Assembly (NCBI GenBank): GCA_025345505.1
Contig: JANVCC010000030.1
Span: 4,188,533 to 4,252,532, forward strand
Direction: 5' to 3'
Origin: Todiramphus chloris collaris
Lineage: Eukaryota > Chordata > Aves > Coraciiformes > Alcedinidae
DNA: 64,000 bases
Shown here piece by piece: positions 41,301-52,547 of the stretch (its first letter is position 1; each line of letters begins with the position of its first letter). A model generated the notes under the pieces. That model had not been told where the DNA came from, ran no database searches, and saw nothing but the letters and a program-made list of their open reading frames with translations. Both the position numbers and the translations under genes were made by a program.

Positions 41301-42690
41301 CTGCAGGGAAAAGGTTTTCTCTCCAAGAGCAGCAGTGCAGATGAATGTAACCAATTTTGCTCATTTTCCTCCAAAGAAAGAGGAAAAGGGGTGTCACTCT
41401 GTGCCCAAGTGAAGGGCGTAGCAAAGGGTATTTTTTGGCTGAGGCTGCAAATATTTGTCAAAGGGGTAGCAGGCACTTACCGATGTCGGTTGGGGACCAC
41501 CAGCAAGGGAGAGAAGCAAGAGTGGAAAACGTAGTGTTGAAAACCTCAGTCAACCCACAGAATGCTTACCCTTCAGATACATGCTAGGGAAAAATACAGC
41601 CAGACAAAAGTCCTGGAGACTTTTCTAAATTGCATGAGCAACAATTTTATGGGAAAGAGGTGACAACATCCTGGATTTGCCTAATTTCTGCAAATGCTTT
41701 TCCTTTTGAAAGAAGTCTCCCACAAAACTTTCAAAGCTGTAATAGTTGGGGTTTGGATTTTTTTTTAATGTTTTCCTTTCCCAGGATTTTTTGGTAACGA
41801 TACTGAAGAGAAAATGGAGCAGTTCTGAGAAAAGTAGGAAGAGAAAGAAATGGGAGAGAGTGGAGAGCAAGCAAAGGGTTTTCAGAGGACAAGCTAACCT
41901 CTATTTTTCAAACACCTTTCTGTAGCAGAGGATGCAGACAGGGTGTAAGGAGCTGTGGTTGCTGGCAGCAGGGGAAGTGCAGGATCCTTCAGCTGAGCTG
42001 CAGGGCTGTGTGAACACTGTGGTGATGGAAGTGCCAGGCCCTCATTTTATCTCTCCATATGGGTGGTTTGGTTGCAAAAAGCTCAGCATTTCCCCCTGCC
42101 CTCTTATATAAAGGCCAAGGAAAATACTTGCTACAAGTCCTTGTAGCTCATCAGGTCTTGTCTATGCTACACTTTCTGGAAAAAAATAAACTATCTTAGA
42201 AAGGCAGTGGAGAATTCTTAAGTGTACTTAACAGGTGTAGTTTTCTTCTGCCTCTGTCCTTGTTTGAAGTCACTGCTGTGGTCTCTGGGGCTTGCTGTAG
42301 GGCAGTAAGTAGCTCTTTCCAGGTTGTGCTTGGGTGCCTGTGGTAAATGCTATTGCTTTACAGATGCACCTTATCTACATCACGGCTGACAATTACCATT
42401 TCATCAAAGTCACTGGCAAAAGTCCCACTGACTTTAAGATACCCCATAAATCCCAGGTTTGCAGGTACTAACCTGCCTTCTGGATTGTGCCAGGAAGGAC
42501 TAATATATTTTATTGATCACAAATATCTGGTTGATGTTAAAAATTATGAAGTGCTTATTTAAAGTGTTTGGCTGGCACAGGTAAAATTTGGTTTCTTGGA
42601 ACTAAATGTGGAAATGTTTGGAGGAGCGGGTGGTGTCTGGAGCAAAGGGGTAGTGGGATCAGCAGAGATAATGTAGACAAATAGTTCAGA
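35301..42690. other. Intronic sequence, no gene seen
   Basis: Unique-looking DNA with a somewhat GC-richer block at 38640-39400 that produces a 161-codon ORF (38694-39179, -) with no domain. TA-rich low-complexity sequence lies at 40025-40130. An 11-base G run is at about 40398-40408, and T/A runs at 40681-40693 and 41146-41155. Confidence 0.5.
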
Positions 42691-42694
42691 ATGC

Positions 42695-42755
42695 TTTTTT
42701 TTTTGGTTGTTGTTGTTTTTGGGTTTTTTTTGTTTTTCTTTTTTTGGGGGGGGGG
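42695..42755. repeat. T/G low-complexity tract
   Basis: T runs broken by ggttgttgttg and ggg, closing with ten G at 42746-42755. It creates a spurious lysine/proline-rich reading on the - strand. Confidence 0.9.
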
Positions 42756-44179
42756 ACCCAAAAAAGATTCTTGTGGTCTGAAAATGCGCGTGTTGTGTTG
42801 AGTGAGATACTGATGAGAAGAACTTGTCAAAGCTGTGTATGCTAGATGAGGACCTGGGTTTCATGGAGACAAATGGGAACAAATTGTTAGCTATATCTTG
42901 AAATAATCCCATCCTGCTGTCATGCAGGAAGAAGTGTGTTCCTCCATGTGAAGAAATAAAACTGTGCCAAGGGATTTTATTAAAAAAAAAAAGATGACTA
43001 CTCATCCAAACAGGCTGAATACAAACATATACTGATGCCCTACAGAATGACACCGAATACACTTGTGTGTGTAACATAAACTATAGTTGCTATTAAGATT
43101 CATAATTTTCCAATCAGCTAAGTATGTCCTGCTTGTAACTGAGTGACCTTGTGAAGATAGAACTACAGCATGTGCTGCTGAGAAGTCATTTGGAGGAAAA
43201 ACTGTGGCCTTGTATCTCCTCGGAAACAAATGTTGGAAACCAGTCTTGCCAGACCTTGAGCTTTTGAAGTGGACAGTATTGTAGGATTAATGGTTTAATA
43301 CTTTTCCTGATTAGTGTATTTGTTATGAGTACTTCTGTGAGTGCTTCAAGGACTTAACTGCAGTGTATCACAGTGTCACTCAAATATAATTAAGTCTCTC
43401 TTGCTCTAATTGCATAATTAAAAAGCTGTCTGGCTGCTGGTAGGAATACTTCTGTCTGTGCTCTATGGCATCTTGGTTTTCCAGAGGTGACTCCCTGAAG
43501 CTCCAGCCCTCCCTGCAATACTTGAGTGTTGCATGTAAATGGGTACATCATTGGTACTCTCCTGTGTCCACTGGGCCTTCTCCAATAATCCCTCATCTCT
43601 TGCTTTTTCATCCCTAGCTGCCTTTTTCTCACTGGTCCATGTCCCATACCCTTCCTGACTGAAGACAGGGCATCTCTTTGGAGATGCAGGGCAGGTCCCC
43701 TCCCTGATGGTTTCCCCAGGGCCTTTTTGCCATTGTGATGTGCCTATATAGGCATGAGAGAGACGATGGGGTGTCCAAGACTTCACCAATTCCTTTTTTT
43801 AACGTATTGGTGCTTAGAGTGAGAATTGTTCAGCTTCCCAAAGCAGGTGTATGGATGTTTGTAGACTAGTGCTGAAATGGCTTCTGGCAGGGAGAGGGTT
43901 AAATTCCTTTTTATTCATAATGCGCTGTTGAAGGAAAACTTCATGACTTGGCTTTTTTGCTTTTTTTCTCCCCCACCCTCCCTTTTTTTTTCCCCCCAAG
44001 TGATTATACTTCACTGCATTATAAGGGAGCAAAAGCATTTGTGTCTCAGGACCGTACTCTACCAGATACTGACAAGTTCAACATCTCCCGTGGCTTACCA
44101 AACACATCAGGGATGTGGACCTCCCTCTGTTTTCTCATTACGCCAAATAATGAAATGTGGAAATAATTCTAATCCTTTC
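42756..44179. other. Intronic sequence, no gene seen
   Basis: Unique-looking DNA; C/T-rich low complexity at 43948-43998. ORFs at 43390-43789 (-) and 43877-44266 (+) are not recognisable. Confidence 0.5.
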
Positions 44180-44820
44180 TTCTGGTTGTGCTGTACCCCT
44201 GAAAATATGATAAACTCAATCCAATTAAAAGTCATTACCTCTACAAGGCACAGTCTCTATCTATAACCTTTGTTTTATAATTCACTCTGTTATCTGTCTT
44301 CATTATAATTTGGTGGAATAGTCATCTTTTATTACTGCTTTCTGTTGGAAAGAGGCATGTGATTTCCAGTGGTACTTTGTGACACTTCTCAGTTTAAAAC
44401 AGTGAAGGTCTACTAATGAGTAAAAAGAAGTTCAGTTACACTGATTTATTACATCGAGATAAAGTTTCATTTGCGTTGATTGTAATACTGTAGGTTCGAG
44501 TAATTGGTTTGATTTAAAAATGTTCATTTGCAGCAATAGTTTTTTGCTGCATCAGGGACTGTTAATATGCATTACCTTTTCTGCCTTACCCCAGCCAATA
44601 CAGAATTAGTTAAATGTTGTTCCCAGTTGGTATTTTCTATATGTAAGTGGCTGATCTCACTAATTCACACTTAACCTTCCTGTCCTTAGCTTTCTCCTAA
44701 GCACGTTGGCTTCTTATGCCATGTCAGAGGGAGAATATATGTCATGTTTATCATTATGGCAATCAAACAATGAACAAAAACTGGTTCTTCTAATCTGTTT
44801 TCCTCTCTTAGCAGTAACCA
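44180..44820. promoter_or_regulatory. Candidate cluster of conserved noncoding elements
   Basis: Repeat-free A/T-rich stretch with tcaatccaattaaaagtcat near 44216, gtaggttcgagtaattggtt near 44491, ttaatatgcattacc near 44562 and a SOX-like aaacaatgaacaaaaac near 44765. No ORF. Inference from texture only. Confidence 0.3.
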
Positions 44821-45449
44821 GTACTCAGGGCTCAAAATTTCAAGGCAAAATTATTATTTTTTTCCTTTGGGTCTACTCCAGATAGAGAGTCACGAAGGGC
44901 ATTGACTATGTGTTAGCTGCTGTAGCTCCACTAGGTTGAAATATTTTACTTAGATAAAAATTCAAGCTCTTAGTTTCAGCATACTTTGGTCTACTCCCAG
45001 CTGGTGTGGATCTCTACAAGCTCCTTGCTAGCTGCGGATCCGACTCTCAGTATATCAAACTCTACAGCTGGCATTTCCCTCTTCTCTTACCCCCCACTCT
45101 GTGTAACCCAGAAAAGATTTTGAAAGTCAAATATATATTTATTCCATTGAGGAAACTTTATCAACCAGCACCAAAGTTTATTGGCACTAGCTAGTGATAT
45201 AATGGGTAGTTTAAACCCTGCTAACTGCGAATAATTTTTCAGCGGTGTTTATGATTGCAGTAGACTCTAACAGACCAGAAGTACAGATAACATAAATATT
45301 TCTACCAGAGATGATTGTACTGGAACTATAAATAAAATTAGACTTTACTTGTAAATAAATTCAGTGCGTGCCAGCCAACATTTATAATTCTTTGTTGCTG
45401 TGTGTAATAGAGTAATTTATATGGAAAGTGCACGGGAACACAAGCAGCC
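44821..45449. other. Intronic sequence, no gene seen
   Basis: A/T-rich, with no ORF of interest and no recognised repeat. Confidence 0.55.
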
Positions 45450-45537
45450 AAATTTTGCTTTTCAGTTATGCAGGTGCAACTTCCTCTGACATGAAGGAGA
45501 GCGGCTCCTGTGCAAATGAAAGCAGAATTTGACCCAT
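45450..45537. repeat. Old palindromic interspersed repeat
   Basis: The left part (aaattttgcttttcagttat, gcaggtgcaac) and the right part (gtgcaaatgaaagcagaatt tgaccc) are diverged inverted copies of each other. Together they match a sauropsid repeat that I know from the words 'caaattctgctctcagttac' and 'gagcagaatttggccc'. I do not recall its library name. Age and heavy divergence suggest insertion before modern birds. Confidence 0.65.
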
Positions 45538-47359
45538 AGTCTCTCAGTGCTGGACCCTAATTAAAAGCCAGTGTCTGGTCCACATCAGATGCTTTTGACT
45601 GTGTTACTCAATTAGACATGACTGACACTAGACAGAGCACCAAAAGCTACCAGTTATTGTAGGGGCTGATAGTGAGAATTGCCAGAGACCGTGGGCAGGT
45701 CCCTACGCAGTTACTTTATTATGACTTGGCTGCTGTAGTACCAACACTTGGCAATGCTGAAATTATCCTCTCTCCAAGGCCTGATGCTCTGGAGTGTGTG
45801 TAACTTCTCGCTCGCCTGCAGATGTATTTCTTCTGAGTGCTCAGTGCTCATCCTACTATTAGGAGTTAGTTCTGCTCCCACGATGAGCCTCTTAGTTTAG
45901 GTTATTTTCTGCAGGCACAATAATTTAAGAAGCAAAAGATGCTTCCCGTGCAGGGAAGGTTTTTAACTTGTCTTGTGAATCACCTGCAGCATTGTTACTG
46001 ATGTGCATCTTGCCACGAGGCACAGAGAAACTGCCAGCAGCCCTAAGCCCTTTGCACCCGGCTCTCCTGCGGTGATCCAAACTGTGTTCCATTTCCACAT
46101 CCCATAGATACTGACCATGGAGCACAGTCAGAAGCTGGTGATTCCCTACTCCAGCCCTGCAGTGCGCTGTGCTCGGTCTGCCTTTTTCTCCTGCCTTTGT
46201 CCGTGCAGCTTTTCCTACAACTCCCTCTCCTGCCAGTGCCGCAGAAGGGTTTGCTATCGTGGTGCAGGGAGCCTTTGCCGTGCGAATGCCCTCTCTGAGC
46301 TGCAGCCTCCCAAGCTCCCAGGGGAAGCTGAGATCCGGGCACCCCGTTTCCCCCTTGTTTTGTTACATTTGTGTAACAAAGAAGAAATTTGAGAAACTTT
46401 GGATAACTCCAAGATAGACGCTGATCTCATTTATTCCTTGGTAGAAGTCTAAAGTAATTACTTTGGATTTAAGAGTTGTGTAAGAGAAATCAGAATCAGG
46501 GCACTGCACGGGTGCTCTGGTCCCCCTTGCTCTCGTTGTGTGGTCCACAAGCAGGTTTCAGGACCCTTTGGAGTGTGATCAGGACAGTTTTGCTTTTCTC
46601 ACACTTGTGTTAAGGTCAAGTAATACAAGTATGCAAAATACCCATGCTTGGAAGGCTGTTTGGGAAAGTATTTTTCCTTGGTAATTGAAGTAATGATTCA
46701 AAACTGCTTCAAGTGCTGTGTTTGCCTCTCAAATTGCTTGTAATCTCTTTTGCTGTACAACCAAACTTTCTATCTGTAAAGCATTTTCTTCTCTCTCCTG
46801 TTAGTTTTATGATTTTTTCCTAGCTGGGAATTACTAGCTCTATTCTGTTTAGAAACAAATCTAATTTGATTAGGTCCGTCTGATGCTTTTCACAGCAAGG
46901 TCCTGCCTGGGGCCCCCAGACTGTGTTAGAATATAAATAATAATAAATAATCCTCATTAGGTCCAGCTCCACAAAACAGTCCTGAGAATAGGGAGCGGCA
47001 CAAACTAGTTTCAGGTACGTTAGCTGATAAAATGTTCAAGTAGAGTAATGTAGCTCTTGGCTAGAGTCCCTTCTGTGCCTGGAGATAGTAAAGCAGTCTC
47101 TGCGTGTTTATCAAGTTAAGGATCCTTCTCCGTTTCTCCTCTAGAGGACGTGGAAGTGGGCCCTGCTGAGCTGTATCTGCCTGGTGTGGGACTGTCAGGT
47201 GGCTCCCCTGTGGGTCACCACTGGCTACATGCTCTTTTTGAAGTTAATGGGCATTTTTCAATCATTTTCTGCTTTTCCTGACTTCCTGTGTTCTAGACTG
47301 ATGTGGATATGTTTTGTAATCAAACAGTCCCCGCAGGTAACAATTTTTTTTTTCTTTAA
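45538..47359. other. Intronic sequence, no gene seen
   Basis: A GC-richer block at 45980-46350 with several CpGs gives overlapping ORFs on both strands (46043-46342, -; 46117-46392, +) without domains. A (taa)n run lies at 46931-46950, and a T run at 47345-47354. Confidence 0.5.
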
Positions 47360-47640
47360 TACTTGTTCAAACAAATTCAGATAAAGGTGTCCCATTTGTA
47401 TGCAACAGGAAATGTCTGTCACCTTTTCAGATATCCCGGCAAATGCTCCGTGCTGATTTCCTTGGTGCTGAATGGAAATGCCAGGTCAAACAATTATAAA
47501 TGCTCTGCGGTCTCTTTCAAGGATCCGATTTGGGGCTTTGTGATACATTTAGGTCCTCGGTCACCTCACATGAGAGAAGGGACTAATTAACCCAATCCTA
47601 CTGTGCTCCTTCAAAGTCTTCAATAATGCATCCTCAACAA
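47360..47640. promoter_or_regulatory. Candidate conserved noncoding element
   Basis: Repeat-free segment that retains CpGs in an otherwise depleted area (tatcccggcaaatgctccgt, gctctgcggtc, aaggatccgatttgg, cctcggtcacc), with aacaattataaatg and gggactaattaaccc homeobox-like words. It is not part of a splice-flanked ORF. Confidence 0.35.
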
Positions 47641-50600
47641 AAGCTTGTATCTGGCATGGTCAACACAGCTAGAGGAGCTCCAAAGCTCTTCATGTGCGAT
47701 GGGCTTCTGCTGTCAAACAGCCAGGTCTTTCTAATGTCTAGTCTTTTGGGCTACGGATCATCTTTGTTACCTTTAAGAAGCAGCAGGCATGAACCTGTGT
47801 GTATCTTCTCATTGCAAAGAGCCACTTCTGCATTTATCTCAGCCTTTACTTTATCCTGCTCAGAAGATGGTGGCATTAGAAACACTTCTGAAGTAGGCTC
47901 TCTGGATGCTTTTGCTTCCAGCCTCCCCCTTTCATCCAGAGTAATCAGCCATCTAGCTTATGATTAAGTCACTGGTGGCCACATGCGTGACTCAAAGGGC
48001 AGGGAGTCGGATTTATGTGCTAGAAGGTTTAGCAGTCAGTAGTCACTTTGGGAATGTATATCCTCAGGCACAAGTTGTCTGAAGAAAGGGAGAATGGATA
48101 GTCTATATGGATACATTTCTCTTTGTTAGGGAGATCTGGATGCAGCCTTGATCTTTGGAGGACTCTGTGTGAACTTTTGAGTTGAAGACCACCCTGAAAC
48201 ACTGATAGGTGTAACAAGCTAGTGCATCCCCTTGACGTCACATGCTGTCGTGTGGCATTTCAACTGCAGAAAGACAGGATTTCACTGGCCGTGCTTTTGG
48301 AATCAGCTTTTCAGAATCAGCCTGCCTTCGCCTCGCTAGTAATTGCAGACAGTGGAAAGCAGTTTGGGTTCAGCAACCTCTGCCTCCCTCAGTTGTTAGT
48401 GCCTCCTACCTAATCGTTCTTGGAAAGGAAAAGCATGCCATGCTGTTAAGGAACATCCAAATGGAAGGAAGTCCTCTCCTCCTCCCAGCCGTGCACAGAA
48501 GCCCTCTCAATCTCAAAATGACCTCAGGCCCTGCAGTTATGCCAGTAGCTTTGGCATGTCATTCTCCTGTCCTCATCAGGCACATCCCCAGCCCACGGCC
48601 ACGTGGACTGTTTCCTGCTCGTGTGCAAAGTTGTGTCAAAAGTGCAAATGCAGGTGTCCACCCTGGTCTTTTAGTAGCAATTAACCTTTCCTCCTGGGTT
48701 TCCTTTGAAGCTTGCTTATGTTTTTATTGTAACGTAGCGATCAAGAATTTTATGGAGGCTAATATCTAAGATTCCACGTTACCTAATCTCATCTGTTCCC
48801 TTATCAGGGGCCTTGATTTTTTTTTTTTTCTTTTTGTTTGTTTCATCTCATTTCTAGTGGGAATAATTACTGGACTTTGAAGAAGACATCTGTAATTTCA
48901 AAACTGCAGTGCTTTCTGTGCAAGTGATTTGCAGTTGACAGGGAAAACAACGTTTAGCAGCACAGTTCCTGGGTCTAATCCTAACCTTATAAAAATTTTT
49001 CTATCAGTCAGTATCCCTCAGTTTTGCTGGAAGTCCCTCTGATCCATGTGGATGTAAATTTTAAGGGGACTAGCCCCACACCCTTTGAAAATGAAGACCA
49101 GATCCTTGGTTCACATACATTGATTTTTTTTAATACAGTTCCTTCTATCCTTAATTTCACAAGTATGTCTTAATGGTCTTCCTGTCTCTCAGTCACTCAT
49201 AATTCAACTTGTTTATTTTGAGGTTTTAAAATATATTTTTGCTAGAATATGTTGCTATTTCAGGCAGAATAATATTTCAGTAAATCCATTTTACCCACAC
49301 TGTTAAGGCTTTGGGGCATATAGGCATATTATATTTTCCAGAGCTTTCAAACTGAAAGCCCGTGTTTAACAGCGACATCGGGTGTGGCTGCTGGAAATCA
49401 AAGGAGGCACAATAGACCCGGCAAATGGACTTGTCTCCCTGCCAGGCTTCCAGAGGCCAATTTATCAGCTGCAGGTTTGACCCTATATGGCTAAAACTGA
49501 GCATAGCCAGAATGACTGAGATAAGTATAACTGAGGCCTTTGAGTCTGAGAGAGAGAAATTAAACTGGACTGTCCCTGGGGGAGAGGAAACATCTGCAAA
49601 GCTGTGCTTGCTAAATGTTTAAGGCTCAGCTTGCGCTGGCTCCTGGGCAGGCGCTGCTGGTGAGTGGGGCTGAGGATGGTGGCCCTCGGGGGAAAGGCAC
49701 AGAGCAGGTCGTTGCTTGCTGGGACTTTAAATGATTTGGCTGAGCTGCTTTGTCGCTTGGTGGAGGAGAGTCATCCATGGCCATGGGACACAGGGGGAGC
49801 CTTGGTTTTATGGCATGCTGCTTAGTAGGATGGGGACAATAGCAGTGACTGTGTAAGATGGGCTTTTTAAGGAGTCTGAGTGTTAGGCACCGCAGCTGTC
49901 ATGGCAAATCAGTAGGATCTAGATGCCTGAAGTTTTTTAACCCCCCACTTCCAGTGCGCCATGTGCTTATCATCATCCAGATCATTTTCCTTGTGTGATT
50001 TTTCTTCCTGCGCCCCATGTGTATACATGAGTTAGCTTTTTCAAAGCCAGCTGAAGTCTTTTAGGCAGGAGTGCAATCTAAACAGTTGGGGGAAGACATC
50101 TGAACAGTAGAGAGCCTGCCCTGTGTGGAGGCAACATTGCTTCTGTCCCGTGAAGTCAGGGAGCACATCGGAGTTTTGGGGATTCTCAGGAGGCATGAAC
50201 CAACCTCTGTCATCTGTCCCACTAGGCTGGAGCAGAGCTGTGTTTGGGGGCAGCAGCACTGCCATGGGGTAACAGAGGTGGCGGCTGAAGTGGTCGTCTC
50301 AGTGCAGGGTGAAGTGAATGGTGGCATCCAAATGGAGCTGTGTCTCTACCCTTTTCCTGTCATCTTTTCTGTCCCTTGGAGTCCAGGTTGAGTTTTGCTG
50401 TGGGCAGGAAAGTACAAGCATGGTTTTACAGGTGTTACACAGAACGCAAGCTCTCTGCACCAGTGCATTCACTAGCTCTTGAACTTCTTTGCCAAGCTTG
50501 ACACAGCTGAGCTATGACAGGCAGGATTTCTGAAGCGTAAGCAATGGAAAAATCCCTCTGTGTGTCCTTTGCAGCTAAATGTTAGAGTCAGTCAAGATTT

Positions 50601-51039
50601 TCTACTTTTTTGGAGCACCAGGTATTAGAAAAGTGACAAACTAATCAATATTGGGCTCAATCGTTAAAGTGAGGGAGAGCCTGCCAAACCAGAGGCCGAG
50701 GGAACGGGTAGCTGAACTTTCCTGTGACATGTATGAGGTCATAGCCAGTGCCACATAAAAGAAAGAAAAACAGTTCATGGCTGTGAATAAATTGCTCACA
50801 GATGAAGAATCCAGTTTGCCAGTCATGTGATGGGAGCAATCTATTCAAATGATTTGTTATGTCCCAGTGTTTGTCTTAGGCAGTACCAGAAGCATGAAAG
50901 TACAGATATAAAACTGTGAGATAATATGTAACAAAGATGTGAGAGATAATGGGCTATGACCAGTTTCCAGTGGAAAAGGCATACGGTGCTAATCTACCAT
51001 GGATAGTTTCTTAAATGAGCAAGAAATTGAAAGAACATT
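47641..51039. other. Intronic sequence, no gene seen
   Basis: Unique-looking DNA. A 175-codon ORF at 48242-48769 (+) begins at a non-repeat ATG but shows no domain, no acceptor/donor logic and ordinary composition. A T run is at 48820-48829. Confidence 0.5.
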
Positions 51040-51330
51040 TTAAAGTTTCCTGTTTCTTCACTGAAACGGAGTCATTCTGAACGCCAAGCACAGCGTAACA
51101 CTTGAATTTCTGGGCCAAACATATTATGCAAATATCCTCACGCTCAGATCTTAAATGTCCAATCACTCAACTTTGTTCCTTGGAGAATATTAGTTAGGTT
51201 AAAATTAAGTGGAATGAGTTTTGCTGTATAGAAAAAGTACGGTCGCATTAATAAAGTTAAATGAACAGAAATAATTAAGAATTTTTTGTTGTTTTGTCTT
51301 TTTGCTCCCTTTGCATATATTATTGGGTTG
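51040..51330. promoter_or_regulatory. Candidate conserved noncoding element about 1 kb before the exon
   Basis: Contains gaaacggagtcattctgaac, an octamer-like attatgcaaatatcctcacg near 51122, atgtccaatcactcaac, and ggtcgcattaataaagttaa near 51241. Free of repeats and ORFs. Weak inference. Confidence 0.3.
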
Positions 51331-52110
51331 AGTGCTGTATTGCCAGCATAGCTAAAGTCCCTGCTGAAGTCACTCAGTTTTTTTGACTAAAAGGAATTTA
51401 CAATCAGCCTTACATTTTGAGCTGTCAAAAATAGTGAAGTTTTCTTTTTGTTTTTTTTTTTTCTCTTCCTTTTGTTTGCTGGCTAAGCCCCAGAGATGAA
51501 GGTTTTTTTTGGTTTTTTTAATGTATTTTGGATCTGCACCAGGGTTTTTGTTGTTTTTTTTTCCTCTGTAAGAGGAGAAGGTTCATGTTCTCTATAAGGT
51601 GCTGTTTGGATCCTGAACTTATTTTAGACCATTGCGTTTCTTGGAGGTCAATGGTAAGACACTGATTTACATCAGCTGAAGTTCTTGCCAAGAGTTGTGT
51701 AGTAGGCTGGATCCTTTCCTCCAAAGACTAATTGGAGGCCATCAAACTTAATTTTGGCTACTTTAGGTTCAATCTGTCTCTGAAAGACCAGTAAAGCTTT
51801 CCTGCTTTTCACTTCACTTAGATTTCAGTTGTAACATATAATGCTGGCCTTCAATTGTAATTTCAAAGAGTATGCGATGCAAAGTGCTCTGTCCAGAGCA
51901 GATTGGACAATAGGGTGTGCCTGCATGTACATCTGTATGTAATTCCCTTGCTTGCGCTCAATGATGTAAACCACTTTTGATGTCAGGAATATTGAGAAAC
52001 ACTGTGTACCCCCAGGCCTACAATAGAGAAAAGGCTCAGCTCCTTCCACGGTGAGGCTCTGCTGCAGGACTAGAGATTGATGAAGGTGCTGCCCACCTAT
52101 CAAACTGTCC
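51331..52110. other. Intronic sequence before the exon, with an old repeat remnant
   Basis: T-rich low complexity occurs at 51440-51465 and 51505-51562. At 51640-51690 the words ggaggtcaatggtaagacac and gatttacatcagctgaagtt resemble an old sauropsid repeat. No other exon was seen. Confidence 0.5.
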
Positions 52111-52122
52111 TCTCATTTGCAG
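52111..52122 (+). other. Cryptic upstream splice acceptor
   Basis: tctcatttgcag is a good-looking 3' splice site, 69 bases before the acceptor used for the MECOM exon. Because 69 is a multiple of three the phase would be kept, but the first full codon would be TGA (52125-52127), so its use would end the MDS1-EVI1 frame at once. Confidence 0.5.
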
Positions 52123-52167
52123 GCTGAAAGTGTTTTGTATGCAAAATCTGTCAAGGTGTTTCAAATC

Positions 52168-52191
52168 CTACTGTTTGGCTTTATTTTCCAG
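52168..52191 (+). other. MECOM: Splice acceptor of MECOM exon
   Basis: A pyrimidine-rich run (ctactgtttggctttatttt) leads to ccag, with AG at 52190-52191. Homology to MECOM begins within one codon of this point, which fixes the boundary. Confidence 0.88.
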
Positions 52192-52541
52192 GTGATGAAT
52201 GCTTGTATGAAAGCTTTCCTGAACTTCCTTTGGAGGAAGCACCAGAAGCTGATGGAGAGACTGCCAATGTCCAGTGTCCAACATCCATCATCATTCAAGA
52301 CCCATCTTCTCCAGCAACCTCCAGTGAAGCTTTCACACCAAAGGAGAGCTCTCCTTACAAGGCTCCGATATACATTCCCGATGACATTCCCATTCCTTCA
52401 GAGTTTGAGCTCCGAGAATCCAGTGTTCCTGGAGCAGGATTAGGGATATGGACCAAAAGGAAGATTGAAGCAGGGGAAAAATTTGGCCCTTTTGTAGGAG
52501 AGCAACGACCACACCTTAAAGACCCCAGTTACGGTTGGGAG
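52192..52541 (+). CDS. MECOM: MECOM (MDS1-EVI1, PRDM3) second coding exon
   Basis: This is the exon that follows the short start exon of the long MECOM isoform. The protein is a nuclear PR-domain zinc-finger regulator; family knowledge credits the long form with histone H3K9 methyltransferase activity and roles in blood stem cells. The 350 bases hold two bases completing a split codon plus 116 codons, ending in phase 0 before a GT donor. Residues 1-30 are acidic (DECLYESFPELPLEEAPEAD), 36-60 are Ser/Pro-rich (DPSSPATSSEAFTPK), then YKAPIYIPDDIPIP, and from about residue 71 the PR/SET fold starts with FELRES, PGAGLGIWTKRK, GEKFGPFVGEQ and KDPSYGWE. The rest of the PR domain and all ten zinc fingers lie in later exons outside the window. 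PRDM16 is the closest alternative, but the pre-PR acidic segment, IYIPDDIPIP and DPSYGWE agree with MECOM. Exon 1 codons cannot be seen. Confidence 0.96.
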
Positions 52542-52547
52542 GTAAGA
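52542..52547 (+). other. MECOM: Splice donor of MECOM exon
   Basis: gag|gtaaga is a near-consensus donor, placed exactly where the known protein continues from GWE into the next exon. Confidence 0.9.

Larger units (their letters stand above)
1..52191 (+). other. MECOM: MECOM intron 1, 3' part (inferred)
   Basis: Everything left of the exon at 52192 is assigned to the intron preceding the second coding exon of MECOM. The exon starts in phase 1 (two bases complete a split codon), the same phase as the known exon 1-exon 2 junction of MECOM and PRDM16. No other exon, promoter or CpG island could be recognised in these 52 kb. The known mammalian locus also has introns of well over 100 kb here, so an exon-free stretch of this size is expected. 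The intron start lies outside the window. Confidence 0.8.

Noticed and set aside
42559-43077. 172-codon ORF on the - strand
   Set aside because: Much of it is the reverse reading of the T/G low-complexity tract at 42695-42755.
45980-46350. GC-richer block as a possible promoter CpG island
   Set aside because: CpG count is modest, length is small, and no start-site motif or exon follows.
48242-48769. 175-codon ORF on the + strand
   Set aside because: Ordinary intron composition, no domain, and no convincing acceptor or donor at its borders.
52192-52541. PRDM16 instead of MECOM
   Set aside because: PRDM16 shares FELRES and PGAGLG, but the acidic leader, IYIPDDIPIP and KDPSYGWE agree with MECOM.
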